A DNA stretch of 64,000 nt from Ligula intestinalis (lineage: Eukaryota > Platyhelminthes > Cestoda > Diphyllobothriidea > Diphyllobothriidae): NCBI GenBank assembly GCA_036362985.1, contig JAYGXS010000008.1:8381444-8445443 (forward strand). Direction: 5' to 3'. Position 1 is the stretch's first letter; each line of letters opens with the position of its first letter. A model generated the notes under the pieces. That model did no database searches. It was not told where the DNA came from and was given only the letters and a program-made list of their open reading frames with translations. Positions 9,728-21,409 of this stretch are shown one piece after another. Position numbers and translations under genes: made by a program.

Positions 9728-9872
9728 GATGACTTTTTCGGCCGGAATAACGGCCGTAGTCAGTGGCCTAACCATATTGCCCCTCCTCGTTCTCATATAC
9801 CTGAAAACGAAACGCGTACAGGAGCAAACGATCGTCCTCGAGGGCTGGATCTATAAAAACATCAGTGTCTAA
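9728..9872 (+). CDS. two-pass membrane protein, last coding exon
   Basis: The acceptor TTTTTTGTCCTCCTTTGCAG precedes base 9728. The first base completes the codon left by 6826-6986, then 47 residues follow to TAA 9870. It contains a second span (ITAVVSGLTILPLLVLIYL), then a basic boundary (KTKRVQEQ) and a short tail ending WIYKNISV. The joined product from ATG 6826 is 101 residues: inside end, span, ~13-residue loop, span, inside tail. A donor-like G|GTGAGT lies at 9885 and an acceptor (TTGTTTCAG) at 10029-10037, so the 3' UTR may be spliced. No family recognised. Confidence 0.6.
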
Positions 9873-9941
9873 TCGCACTCTGGGGTGAGTTCGCGCCCGC
9901 CTCCGTTTCAGAAAAGGCTTCTTTGTGCTATTTTACCTTCT

Positions 9942-9947
9942 AATAAA
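9942..9947 (+). terminator. candidate poly(A) signal of the + strand gene
   Basis: AATAAA lies 70 bases after the stop codon. If the 9885 donor is used it would be in an intron, and a later site would be needed. Confidence 0.4.
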
Positions 9948-10339
9948 ATGCGGCTTCTCGCAAGCTGTTTGAAGGCCTTTGAGAAAATAAAAAAATGAGA
10001 CTGGTTAGTTTATTGGCATGCTTTTTTGTTGTTTCAGAAACGGCCATCCACCAGAAACAGTTGCTACAGGCAGCAATTCACCCGGAATACATCCCTGTAC
10101 ATAGTCTCGCTTTGTATATACGGCAAAAAATATATGAATATTTATTTGCCGCCAATTTGTCCGAAAACTAAGCTAAGAAGCGAAGGTTTATGATGAAATG
10201 GCCTTTTATACTTTAAAATCTGGGCAGAATATGGAAAAACCGGTTTACGGATAAAATATATGGTTTAAGAGGTCTAGGGCGCCTTTATGAACAAATATAA
10301 CCCAAAAGATTGATTAAAATAGACGCTTACAACAACGAT

Positions 10340-10680
10340 TTTCAGGCTGGGTTTCTTAGGAGAAGAAAAGTCATGAAAGGCCAGAGTGGTAGAAACAGTT
10401 TATTCTGTACAGAAGGAACGGAGAATAGGCAGGATTAATTTGACTGTAAGACGAGCGAACAACTGCCCGCCACAGCGTCTAGAGCGGCCTGTGTGTGAGT
10501 CTGCCTTAAAAGGTGATTGGTCAGAAGGATTGGTTAGATGGACGGACGTAGGCGGCCACTGCATGTGCACTCGTTGGCGGCGGTGCGTCTTGGCACCTGT
10601 TTGCCTGCGCGGAGTGGAGTGAATGACAGCTGGTAGGACAAGACCATCTGTACTACGCGAGGAGTTCTTCTATTCCGTGT
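10340..10680 (-). repeat. LTR-like repeat family R, copy R2
   Basis: On the + strand it shows the reverse tail (CAGGCTGGGTTTCTTAGGAG, GTCATGAAAGGCCAGAG) and the palindrome TTCTGTACAGAA. The remainder (CAGCGTCTAGAGCGGC, GGTGATTGGTCAG, TTTGCCTGCGCGGAG) matches R11 at 36.7-36.97 kb. Confidence 0.7.
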
Positions 10681-10834
10681 CCTGTCTCTAACCCACATCT
10701 TCCTCTCAACTCCCCTACTTAACCCTACTCCTAATCGTACGCTAAGATGATCCCTAGCTCTGCCCTTAATTTCCATAAAATTTAACACCGTCTCCTCTAT
10801 ATTAGGTGAGCTAACTCATTAAATCCCAGGATTT

Positions 10835-13724
10835 TTGCAAGGAAATTCCTGTTACCCAGCTCACCTTGCGTCCTCCAAAGTCTTACAGCAGTATAGTCAT
10901 GTTCGTTTTTTCAAACTAAGGCATACTAGGGTTTATCAAGTAAACTTACGTTGTTCAGAAATCCCAGCTTGTTTGGGAAAACGGAAAATTCTGAAAAATT
11001 TGAAACTGGGTGTACTACGTAAAATTAAGTTTTAAATTAACAGAAAGTGTTTTTATGCAAAAAACGAGTGAATAAAGTGGCCCAAGTAGAATGTTGGTGG
11101 AAAATAATCTTTTTCTTTTTTAAATTTTTTGGTACATATGCTTCCATATTGCGTGCAGTGTAACGAATGGCTGCTAGAGTATGTATTTCAACATGGCTTC
11201 ATGAGAATTGCTAGTTGTTTCTTTCATTTATAAATAAGTGGATTTATGGTAAATGAAAGCAACCAACGTTTCCTTTGATTACGCCGACTTTAAGGTCAAA
11301 GGAGTGAGATATTTCGTGAGCTCACGTGTGAAAACGCCAGTGCCTCATAAATTTAAATGGAACCGGCAGGTGCAATCCTAAACGTACCAGTTTGCACACA
11401 CTAAGAGAAATGTACTACTGCCACATGCATTAGTAAATATTTTGGGATTGCGATTACGATGAGGTTCAGATCGTGCTTGAAATGGTGGTAAACGCTACAA
11501 TTTTCAGCGATTTCAGTCGATTGTCCGTAAACAAAGATTACTTTCTACGTGCTTATCAAAATCTTCAAAATAAGATACTTTTCACACGCATTTCCATAAA
11601 TTGTGAGTTTTTGGGCATTCATTATAAAGTATCTGTCTGTTTTGGTCATGGTTATAGAATTACTCAAACACCTCATTGAACATCCACAACAAAAATCAGA
11701 TATAAATATGCCTCAAATAAATTATAAGGCTCATTGTAACAAGTTTTCACTTAAAATAGTGCTTCGGTTGGATATTTCGGCGTCAGTTATGTGCGTAAAT
11801 TACTTTTTTTCGAAATTGAAGTCAAGATAAAAGTGACAAAGTGTTACCGGTATTTTGACATTCCTGAGCATTGGGAATAAGTCTTCGGCTGGAAATCAAA
11901 GAAATCGTTTTTCTCTGCATACGAGAGCAGTTTTCAATATACAGTTCTGCGAATCCTGCAAACAACTTTCAGGACGAAATTTAACTTTGTAGTTTAGCGT
12001 ACATCTGGACAGGTTATTTTGATCAACAGATTGGATTTAATAATAATAATAAGGGCTTCGGTTTGGAAAACTGCCCCTTATTTAAAATTATTGGGGAAAT
12101 AGGCTCTCATTTTTGCGAAATCATCAGTATGTTTATCTAAAAGGAATTCTGCATGCTATAAGGAAAGACAGGACGAAACTTTTTCTAGTAGACATTGTGC
12201 TGTGGAAGAATATCATAATTAGTAAAAAAGGTAGAATAATAATCCCTTCCAGTGGTGGAAAATTTTTTGCGAATTTGATCAAATAAAAATAAAGTGAAGT
12301 TTAAAGAATCGCATTTCTCTTTAGAAACAAGAGGTGATAGAAGTTTAAAAAATTATATTTAGATATTCTGTGATTATTTTGCAAAAAAATTCAGTAACAA
12401 AGGTTCTTGGTCGAGCATTTTCATTTACCGCACAGCCGGTCGTGCGCGTAAACAAAGTTTCTACATGTTTCCGCGGAGACAGCCTAATGAAGGCCTTATT
12501 GAATGTAAGTCATGTAGAAATATAGTTTGTTGTAAGCAATAGGTTCCGCTTAAGCGTTATTTAGAAACGGAACAGCCAGAAGACAAATAAGTTTTGCAAA
12601 AAATGGTCATATATGTGGTCTGTTATTTTGCATTCACAGGTTTATTACAGATCTCGGAATAAATCTCCTGAAGCAAAAAATAATCCGTTATAAAGAGAAA
12701 GGTATGCTCTTTTATCTTCAGTCAAACTTACCGATGAATACACCGAAAACTAGCAAAATGACGAGAGACTTTATTCCACGATATTCAATAACTACGTATG
12801 TAATAATTCCCATGTATACAAAATATTTCGACTAAAGGCAAGTTATTTTGTATAAAGAAAGTGGTTTCTTTAAGTTTTATATTTAACAAACTATTTGAAT
12901 TTATTATTCTAATTTATAGATATTTTTGACGTCTCCAAAAGCTGGGAACTATCGAGAAACTTTTACTTTTCTTAACAAATACTACGTACTTCATATAGTT
13001 CTTTCAAGTACTTTAAATGCCTAATGTTGCTCATTTTCATTTATAAGTTTTCGCAAATGCGTTCCCGCTGGTATGGGAGAAATAATCAAACATTTACAAA
13101 TTTAGGAAATTCGCTTGTAGCACTCGCAGAACTGTACTTCGTCACTTTTAGGCTCAGTTCATAGATTGCAAAAGCACACCGGTTTGACAGATTATATACT
13201 ATTATTGTGCGAGAATCTTCTGCCCGTTTCGTTTAAAGATTCCCTATTCGCTCATACTGGCCTGCAGAAAGAAAACCATTGGCCAACTTTTGCATTCGGC
13301 TTGACAAAGTAAAGTGACTCTATTTTCCTGGTGTTCACCTATATGCTTGTTTACAGTCGTTATTTTCGGTGTGATAAAAGAAACAGCCTTATAAGTTTAT
13401 TTCGTAGTTTTATGGCATAGAAAGTAGTAGATGTGCAAAATATAACTTTTAAAGTTTGATCGACTCTTCCTTACCCGATATTTATGCTTCATCTCATACT
13501 AACCATTATCTCAATTTCAGGAACGCTAACAAAATATGCTGTCCTCTGAACAAATATAATAAAGGTTTCTGGCGTTTATTATGTTACATCATTTATGTTA
13601 TTTTGTAGTACAGCGCGCACAAACAAGACGGTTTAGGCTGCAGCGCAGAAGAGCACAGGAACGTCCTTGGATACCAAGAAACTTTGGATTTGGCCCAATT
13701 GGGTCCACTTTTTTCTTCAATATT
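10835..13724 (+). repeat. AT-rich long repeat family F, copy F1
   Basis: A long non-coding AT-rich repeat with related copies at 22315-23600 and 26400-27230 (same strand), 44250-45860 and 46700-47790 (reverse), and 55380-55790. The segment 11940-12760 matches 26420-27230 closely (e.g. ACAGTTCTGCGAATCC, AAGGAAAGACAGGACGAAAC). Its end is interrupted by the MITE at 13725-14236 and resumes at 14240. No protein domain is recognisable, so it may be a non-autonomous element or a fossil. Confidence 0.7.
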
Positions 13725-14236
13725 CAGTAGTCGCCGGCTATTAAGCCCACCTCGGGCCCAGACCAAATTGGGCTTTATAAGTGGCGGGCGCAATAACCGG
13801 AGAGTCCTAGTTCTTGATTAGCAAACGCAGGATAGGCACTACACATAACATACGTACTGTATTATGTGTGTAGAGCTTGGTTATGTACAAGAAAAGAATG
13901 CTGTTTGACGGTATTTTAAGGTGTAACAAAAACAAAGAAAAGAGTTGCAACACGTTTAAAATAAGCGGTCTAGTGTCAATTGTTTTGGCGGAAACTTCCC
14001 TCGCAAGTGCTCGTTGATGTCCTTCTCCAGGCAACAGAAATCGTCGAATTTTGTGTAAGCTGATGCCTGTAGACCGCGTTGCAGAGTGTAGAGAGATGAG
14101 AATCTCACTCTATCCTGTCGGCAAACTGGGCTTTGTAGCCGGCGGCTTTTGCTATGGAAAATTCCGTCCCAAGCTGATTTGGGCTTGAAAAGCGGCTGGG
14201 CCTAGTAACCGTGGGCTTAATAACCGGTGACTTGTG
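13725..14236. mobile_element. pogo/Tigger-like MITE, long form (M1)
   Basis: Left terminus CAGTAGTCGCCGGCTATTAA, right terminus its degraded inverse ending GGTGACTTG, then TA. Internal sequence matches the 410 bp element at 40241-40650 in reverse orientation (GAGAATCTCACTCTATCC, CTTGTACATAACCAA on the opposite strand). It sits inside family F: the flanks join in F2 at GGTACACTGATTT. Confidence 0.75.
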
Positions 14237-14480
14237 TACTCATCTCAGCTGAATTCGTTTCTCGCAAAAAGGCACTTTACACCTCAAATCTATTCAATGA
14301 ATAAAATCAACAACCTCAAATGCATTTTAAACCACACATACAACTTCCGATCTTCACATTTCATGAGATGGTATACTGACAAAGATAATGAAGACCGGTC
14401 CCGTTATCTCCTCTGTCACCCGTATTATGGGCAGTTCCTGTTCCCAGGTCCTGTCGGTAAAGCAGGGGAAGGGAGCAGAT
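14237..14480 (+). repeat. family F, continuation of F1 after MITE
   Basis: CTCAAATGCATTTTAAACCAC and GATCTTCACATTTCAT match 55680-55730, showing that the F element continues after the MITE. Confidence 0.6.
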
Positions 14481-14539
14481 AAGCAATCTCTACCAAATAT
14501 TTTATGGTGTACGCACATGCAGATGCAAAGGGAAGGACA

Positions 14540-14830
14540 ATTTACTCAATCACCATCACTTGTTCCTCCGGAGTAGGTTACACTGGACGCCTATCCTAAA
14601 GAAAGCAAGAACATCATCTTGCTTGATTCTATTCGAACGGGGTAAAATCAACTTTTGACGCAAACGTCTCGCTCATCTGCTTGATAATGGCCATTCAGTG
14701 GACCTCAAACAGATTTTCAAGTCGTCTACGGGGTACCGACGAAAAAGCACTCTACCACGTCGGTGATCATGCGTTTAGCCAACCCGCAGATTCTTCAAGC
14801 CCTCCGGCCACCGTGACCCAATATAACCAC
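14540..14830 (+). pseudogene. Penelope-like element GIY-YIG fragment (P1)
   Basis: The frame gives YSITITCSSGVGYTGRLS, the GIY-YIG nuclease core (usually YxFxCxCGxGYIGxT), then AHLLDNGHSVDLKQIF, VVYGVP and MRLANP, the typical C-terminal succession of Perere-type PLE proteins. Stops and at least one frameshift interrupt it. The domain cuts DNA to prime reverse transcription in canonical PLEs. Confidence 0.75.
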
Positions 14831-16084
14831 CCCCAAGAAATCCTTCCTTCATTCTGTCGCATGGCGTTGTAGCGATAGAACAAACACGCGTTCTTAGGGA
14901 AGAAGCATTGTCTAGCAGCGGATCAATTTGTTTATTTTCCCGAGGTTTCGAACCTTCGAGCAGGAGTCAATCATCAGGAATAAAAATCAGCAGCAAAAAG
15001 TGTCTAACTACAGTAGACGAGCACCAATCAGCTGTCGGGAGCCGTCAGGTCGTAAAGGGTAAGAAACAGCGATGCGAAAAGGGCGCGGGATGGCAACTGT
15101 AGAGGTATACGTTCATAAACTACCAGTGATGTCAGGCTTTGTCAGGGCGTCAGCAAGGGAAATGGGGGAAATTATGGACGCATTCAAATTGCGGCTCTCC
15201 CTCTTGCCCCTGACCTCTTCACCATTCCACCAACCCGTTTTGACATGTTTAGTTACCCGCAATTTCGAATTGTTCTAGTCTCTCAGTTATACTACTGAAA
15301 ACGATTGTTTTCTGACTTCGACAATTTAAATGCTTGCAGGCATATCATCGCAGAGCATAAAGTAAGTCCACGCTACGAGGACTACAAACAGTCCTCGCAT
15401 AGTCTTTAGTATTCTGTAACTAAGAGATTTTAGGTACAATGAAGAGGAACTGTAAAGACTGTCTCTGGTTAATGTAGTCGTCTGATGATTGACAAGTAAG
15501 TGCCTGCGAAGTTTTCTCTCTTCCCGTTTTTTTGCCATGCAGGAGTATCATGGAGAGAAGCTGCAGATTTAACTCAAATGGGGGGAAAGGGACAGCCAGA
15601 CACACTCCTGCCATCGTAAAGGTGATAAACATTAATTTTTGGTACATATTATGATTGCAATCCTTGCGCCTAGGTCAGATTTCTCAGAGAACCTTAATTA
15701 TTTATTCCAGCGCTTATGAAGTCGTTTGATTTGGGGCGCTGCCATTCCACTTTTCCAGACCTCTGGCACACAGTAATGACATGTGATGTCGTTAGCTTCG
15801 CACATTGCCTGCTTTTTATGACAACCCGTTTTTGAAACGTAACCTGCTTATTCATATCCTGCCTCACATGAGTAACGTTTCTCCTAGAAAATGACTCATA
15901 AAATACAGCGGAGCGATCGTGCCAAAGTTTTCGAAATATTGATAATCACTTCCACAACCTTAAGAAAACTTGGTACATAAACTTCGTAAATGGCATCTTG
16001 TCGTGTAGCGGGATGGAGGCTATCAAGTATTCCCAGCCCATCGAATCCGGGCCATGGTGCCTTCCCAATGCAGCAGAGAAGTCC
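14831..16084. other. no gene; possible PLE tail
   Basis: Around 14935-14985 the - strand carries CTGATGATTGACTCC and later GAAACCTCGGGAAAATAAAC, a form seen at PLE ends, but the stems are not clear. The rest shows nothing recognisable. Confidence 0.3.
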
Positions 16085-16515
16085 TGTGGTGGTTCTACAG
16101 CCTATCTCCTAACGCGAGACGCCACAGACGAGGTCACGCAATGGCAGTCTTGGTCACCCAGGCGCGCTCTATCCAGCGTAATAGCCTACGTCCGCATGCG
16201 ACGCGCAAGCTTTGCCCTCGCGCAACTGGAGCGCACACACGCACTTCAGACGGGTTGGGCTGATCATCATCCCGAGGCTGACTCACACAAAGCCCGCTCT
16301 GTGCCCCTTTGACAATTCCAGCACTGACGAACAGATCGGAATTCGCCCTGACCGGGAGCAGACGCAGGAGGCAACGTTGGCCGCTGTGACGACCCCGCGC
16401 GTTCACACGGCCCTCATGGTCGAATGCCACAATAGACAAAGTGGCAACTTCCCCCTAACTATTATCCAACCGTTCTGTAAAGAATATATTGTTCCTACCA
16501 ATCTGGCGTGGAAGC
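16085..16515 (+). repeat. LTR-like repeat family R, copy R3
   Basis: Starts TGTGGTGGTTCTACAG, the same start as R16 in reverse, and runs through ACAAAGCCCGCTCTG to TTCCTACCAATCTGGC, where it is cut off. The conserved 3' tail is missing. The large frames here have no domain. Confidence 0.7.
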
Positions 16516-16889
16516 GTTGCGTTAGTGAACACGGATTCCGGTCTCGGATCAACTTTCAAAATCGTTATAAAGCCAATGACGCCAAAACTGACGAAAAAAT
16601 TGCCGTCAGTTACAAGTGGGTCGTGGGAGAGGCTATGCAAATATCGCAGTAAATTGGGTTGGAGGGAGTAGAGATTTGGCTGGATGTTCGTGATGGTGTG
16701 GCAGTTCAAGTTCATTTACTACTTATATCTTTTTTGTCTCCAGTGATAAATTAGTGTAACTCGGAATCCTCAGACGAATGCTGTCTCAACTCCTTTTTTT
16801 CTTTCATCTCTTGGAGCTTGAGGATCCTTAAGTACAGGTCTCTTAGGGGTTATTGGGGTATTTTTATCATTGGTTACTGGAAAGGAGCG
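16516..16889. other. no gene recognised
   Basis: No coding or repeat identity that I can support. Confidence 0.25.
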
Positions 16890-17540
16890 TGTAACAAAGC
16901 CTGCTATCGCAAAGACCGGAAAAGAGGACCCATACATAAGACTGCCTCTTCTAGGAGATGCAGCAAGCTAACTAGTAAGACGTCTTCTAAAGACAGCCGT
17001 CGCAAGTGCCTTCTCGGCGGCGAACTGACGCGCATTCTTTGAAAACTCTCCCCTTCTACGGATGCAGGGGGTCACCTCTATGTGCATTTATGCTTTCACC
17101 TGCTCCTGTGGAGCTGGATATATAAGCCAAACAAAAGGACGTATAAATAAGATGGTACGCGAACACATACCAGCCTAGATACGTTCACTCGTCGTACACT
17201 TAATCGATACGAACCAACAAGGTCGACGCGAGAGAAATATTTACGGTCATATTCCAGACCCTACCGCTACTCTAAAGGCCTACGCAAACGGATGCTACCA
17301 CAGCCGAGGCAGTTACAATCTGCTAAGCAGAACCCGCTCTATGCTGTCAAAAAATGCCGCTACACGCAGTTTGCCTCTTTTGGCCGACTACAGGCAGGAA
17401 TCGTACGCTACCGGAAGCCACCGAGAATAGTCAAACGCACGCCGCGCGTCTTACCTGCAGAGCTCAAACCACCGACCGTGAGAACTTTCCCTGTCCTCGC
17501 ACGCCGCAACCCAACGTCTTCAACAGGCTGACTCTGGCCT
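16890..17540 (+). pseudogene. Penelope-like element 3' part, GIY-YIG (P2)
   Basis: Contains LPLLGDAASKL, then a GIY-YIG core YAFTCSCGAGYISQTKG followed by MVREHIPA, a stop, then VVHLIDTNQQ and a basic C-terminal tail. The order is that of Perere-type PLEs. Several stops and frame changes make it a pseudogene. An AATAAA at about 17612 and a short GT run close it. Confidence 0.75.
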
Positions 17541-18009
17541 GAAGCTGAATGACCGAAAATAACTGTTTTATAAAACGACTTTTCAATCGTGAAATGGGAA
17601 TTTTTTAATAAATAAAGCAGTGTGTGTGTGTCTTCTCCTCTGCCGTGCACGATTGGCTCTGCCTGATGACTGACTGATGAAATCAGCTGATGACGCACAC
17701 CTTCTAGCAACCTTTATGCGCTAGGTATTTTTACACAATTGCAAAACTTCTTATCAGAGCCTTCGGGGGGGGGCATTTGGGGATTATACATAAGCTTTTA
17801 ATAAGTTCTCATCAGGCCAGTACATTTATAGAAGTAGAGAGCACAAGTTAAAACATGTTCGTCTTTTCACACCAGTGACTCACCGGAATACAGCGGAGTC
17901 GATAAACGATGTCTGCTTACGTGGCGGGAATGGTGCAACGTAGTCGGTAGAGAAGGAGAAGGGAGAGAGGTAAAGAGAGTGCGGAAGAGAGCATGCAGTT
18001 AAGCGACCA
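17541..18009. other. no gene recognised
   Basis: Contains GT- and G-runs (17620-17632, 17765-17773). No repeat identity found. Confidence 0.25.
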
Positions 18010-19830
18010 TTGGCCATGCCTGGCGCGAAGCATACAAGACCAGCATCCGTAATCTGAAAGTGGGTGCTTCTGTTGTTGCTAGCAGACGCTGACTCGGGGG
18101 CTTGGAGTAGTTTGGTGAGATCATATAAATCGCCCGAAACGCTTCTTTGGAGTCCACACGATGTGCGCGAGAATGCTCCTCACTTCACCTTTTCCTAGCC
18201 ATGCCGGCAGGTTTTCTTTTAATATGTTGGAGAAGTGCCAACCTGTGCGACCAATATAACCTGCACCACAGGAGCAAGTAGACTAACTGGTGCATATGGA
18301 GGTGGCCTGATCTGGTCACCTTTCCTTACCTTCCTTTCTGCAAGACCGAGTTGGTTAAGAATAATAGCCAAATTCTCGCTGCTGGGAAGGTTCGTGGTAC
18401 GGCTTGGTCAAGGCAACTTTTTAGGAGTTCACATGCCGCATCCTCCTTAAAAGGGACTTTGAGAAATAGCTTCTTCTTCTCCAGGGTATGTGTGGTAGAT
18501 TTTAGTTGTCCCACGACCACATTTTTGTGATTAATATCTCAGGATATCCGTTCTCGCAGAGCAGATCCTGGGTGTTTCTAAGTTTCTTGTCAACATTGCC
18601 TGCAGAGCAGCCCAACGGAGGGCTTTTCAAATTAAGCTGCTATTTTTTTGTCCTTCAATTCGAATTTAAAATTTCTTATATGTACGTCAATAGACCAACT
18701 TCGCACATTATAAACCGACTTTTATCCAACTTTGTTTAGTTTAACTACAATGATGTCATGAGTGCACGAGATCGCGAATCAAGATCTGTTTTGAAAGTAG
18801 TCCAATTTACTCTATATTTGACGGCATTTATAGGGTTACTTATCCATAATGTTGAAAATTGAATTAATCGGCAATTATGGATTACTTTTGATTTCCCGGC
18901 GTTGGGGATTTTTGCGCCTAATTTCAGTCCTTTTCAATAAAGGACGATTGTGCTGAAAATTTTGGGATGAAATTTTCAAAAAAAGCGTATCTTTCTCTCT
19001 ATAGCCCTTTGCGTCAAGCAAATGACTAGATTGCCTCTTGCCTGGATAAATACAAAATTGCTAAAGTTTGTATAGTGTCCAGACCAGGTTTACGTTTGAT
19101 AAACGCTCCTCTGGACGCTACCGTCAGGCCTTCGGCTTTGAAGGACATCTAAAAAAAAGGAGCGAACATGTCGTTCCTATTTCAACCGTAAACTTGATAG
19201 ACAGATAGGTGTGAGATCAAAAGTAGTCTGTCCAGGAATCTAAGATAGCAGTATCCCAACAATTAAAAAATAAGTAAATGCGAACAAAACGTTGGAAATT
19301 AACAGCAATTTGTTTAGTCAGCGTCTTCAAAGTTCTGTCAAGCCATTTATTTAAATCATATTTAGCTGAGAAAAAAGGCCGCTTACTGCCACTACAACTG
19401 CATCTGTATAAATTTCAGTCGTAGGGATTTCAACTATTTCCTGTACAGGGGAACCGTAATATCTTAGCCGACAGATCTGAGTGGTAAGTTGAAATCTTCC
19501 AGCTTGTCCATGAAGACATCGGTTAAGTGAGGTCCAAGAGGCGAGTTCATAACAACGTCATCGATTTGTTTACATATTTAGTTATTAAACAGGAACTGTG
19601 ACCGAAACGTTTGCAAACAGCAATGAGACTTCTCGCGGGAGCAACATCCTGCCGTTTAAATTCATATCTTGATACGTCGTCGATAAATTCGACCCTATCT
19701 TGCTGGCTATAAACTGCCACACCCAATCTTGGTAGATTTAAAGCTGGACTTATTAGTAAATACGAGGTTGAAAATAAGAGCGATTTAAAAATGTGCTTTT
19801 CACCAGTTATCAATCTGATTTATGCCGCCA
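18010..19830 (-). pseudogene. Penelope-like element, RT to GIY-YIG, decayed (P3)
   Basis: Read from 19830 downwards on the - strand: DDVSRYEFKR, then the RT motif MNSPLGPHLTDVFMDKLED (family form MGSPLGPxLADxFMxxLE), then LSIKFTVEIG, LLFLDVLQSRRPDGSV and TWSGHYTNF, then LLKSCLDQAVPRTFPAA, a mutated GIY-YIG core near 18300-18230, and finally FRAIYMISPNYSKPPSQRLLATTEA. The YxDD region is not recognisable. Frameshifts and stops throughout. It is the longest of the decayed PLEs. Confidence 0.7.
19547..19813 (-). pseudogene. PLE RT fragment reading frame within P3
   Basis: An 88-codon open stretch ending TKYVNKSMTLL just before the frame shift into MNSPLGPHLTD. It corresponds to the region before RT motif B of PLE proteins. 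Listed separately because it is the longest continuous piece of P3. Confidence 0.6.
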
Positions 19831-19984
19831 AAAGCGACGCACACACATCACCATAAAACTATGACATTAAGATATCTCACAACGGGTAATTAATATTCGT
19901 CTAAGGTGTGCCAAACACGCTTGTGGGGCAATAATTTTGGTTTTATGCGGCTTCAGCAAATCCCTATTAAGGCGCACTATGGAG

Positions 19985-20137
19985 TTTTATTTAATGCAAT
20001 AAATTTTTGGGGTATCCGGGTCTGGCCCCTGATTGTTGCTTCCAGCCTGTGTGCAAAGCCAACTCCAAATGCAGTGAGAAGGCAACTGAGTGCTTCCGAT
20101 ACATTTTGCAGGCACAGAAAAGTTTGCAAAGTTTTGG
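19985..20137 (-). pseudogene. PLE fragment, inverted pair left (P4)
   Basis: The - strand reads LQNVSEALSCLLTAFGVGF then AHRLEATIRGQ, matching YIKGFSEAVSRLLQPAGIGI and AHRPQATIRRQ of the better copy at 28168-28260. This is the linker just before GIY-YIG. Confidence 0.75.
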
Positions 20138-20204
20138 GCTGGTTGGATTGGATTTCTTGTCTCATCTGCGTATGCACTGTTTCACAAGCGAGTTCCCCAT
20201 ACAT

Positions 20205-20390
20205 GAAGAATGTATCGGAATCAGTCAGCCGCCTTCTCACTCCACTTGGAGTTGGCTTTGCACACAGGCTGGAAGCAAACATGGGGCGCGGGACCCAATG
20301 CCATGGCGGGAAATGACTGGAGCCGTTTATCGGATTTGGTGCAGCTGTAGACAAGGTAGCGACGTCGGAGAGACTAGGAGATAATTTCGG
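20205..20390 (+). pseudogene. PLE fragment, inverted pair right (P5)
   Basis: The + strand reads MKNVSESVSRLLTPLGVGF and AHRLEANMG, then after a frameshift MTGAVYRIWCSCRQGSDVGE, the start of GIY-YIG. Together with P4 it forms a head-to-head pair with ~110 bp similar arms and a ~68 bp spacer. Confidence 0.75.
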
Positions 20391-20854
20391 CCGCGAATGG
20401 CTGAGCACGCAGCAGCGGCGAGGAGGTGAGGCGCTAACTTCCAGGTTGCAGCTCACTCGAAGAGATACGGTCATATTTAACGAAGCCAAAATCCTCGCAA
20501 GAGGTGACAACCCCGTAAGCCGCTAGCTGCTCGAGTCGTGATCCTCACGCCCACAGTCGATCAACAAGCGCAACGAATTGCTGTTCCCATAGTCCGTATT
20601 GAGACATTGTCTGAGCAGGAGAATTAGAAACGTGAAAAGTGCCGGACTAAACAACAACTACGACGACAGCAAACATAACTGTCGCGTAATTATCAAGCCC
20701 GCATCGGGCAGGGTTTACGAAATCGTGGAAATTGATCAGTCGAAAGTGGACGGCCAAGCCATTTCCGCGCCAATTCCGACCCCTAGCTGTGATTATGGGA
20801 GTTGATAATTATAGTACACATGCGGGTGATCGCTACAAAACATAAATATTGTTC

Positions 20855-21000
20855 AACCTGGGCATATATCAGCCCAGTTTTTGTACGTATCACCCTATTT
20901 TACAGTTACCTATTAGTAAGGGTTCTCGACAGAGTTCGAAACAGCAGGCAAATAAACTCCTTTTACCCGCAATCGCATCCTTTACTTCTGAACTGCTTTC
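20855..21000 (+). repeat. repeat J, copy 1
   Basis: Matches 37345-37485 (TATCACCCTATTTTACAG, GGGTTCTCGACAGA, CAAATAAACTCC, TCTTTACTTCTGAA-type end). Non-coding. Confidence 0.55.
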
Positions 21001-21125
21001 TGAAACTCTCATATTCACTTCTATCGGTAAGCCCTCTCCAGTCTTAGTATCGTATTTAAGCTTGTAAGGTGTTCTTGGTTATCATCAACTGCAAATTGGT
21101 CTTGCAGTAAATAAACTGTGCACGT

Positions 21126-21387
21126 TGATAGAAAAATAGTATGGTCGTCAGGGGATGGGAGGGGAAAAGGCGAGATCGGGATCAAAATCTGATCAGCATT
21201 AGGGCGGAGTGGTAGTTGGCCGAGGTGGTAATCTACTGGCTGTTGGATCAGCGGCTTTTGACCACGGTAAATGGGGTGCCACGACGAAGTTCTATGGGGC
21301 GCACAGGACCGGTCGGCGTAGCCTCATGACGGCTGCTTCTGCCGTAGCCAACAGACGCTGACCAAGAAATTTTGAATAGCTTGAGGG
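21126..21387 (-). pseudogene. PLE C-terminus, left arm of a palindrome (P6a)
   Basis: The - strand encodes a PLE C-terminal block (LLATAEAAVMRLRRPVLC). It is the reverse complement of 21410-21652 at roughly 85-90% identity by eye, with only ~22 bases between the arms. Confidence 0.75.
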
Positions 21388-21409
21388 TACCTTGTCGATC
21401 TACAAAGTG

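Noticed and set aside
16212..16652. 146-codon + strand frame as a gene
   Set aside because: It runs through an R repeat and out into unrelated sequence; no start or splice context.
19977..20510. 177-codon - strand frame as a gene
   Set aside because: Its C-terminal part is the PLE fragment P4 and the rest is the antisense of P5; no independent domain.
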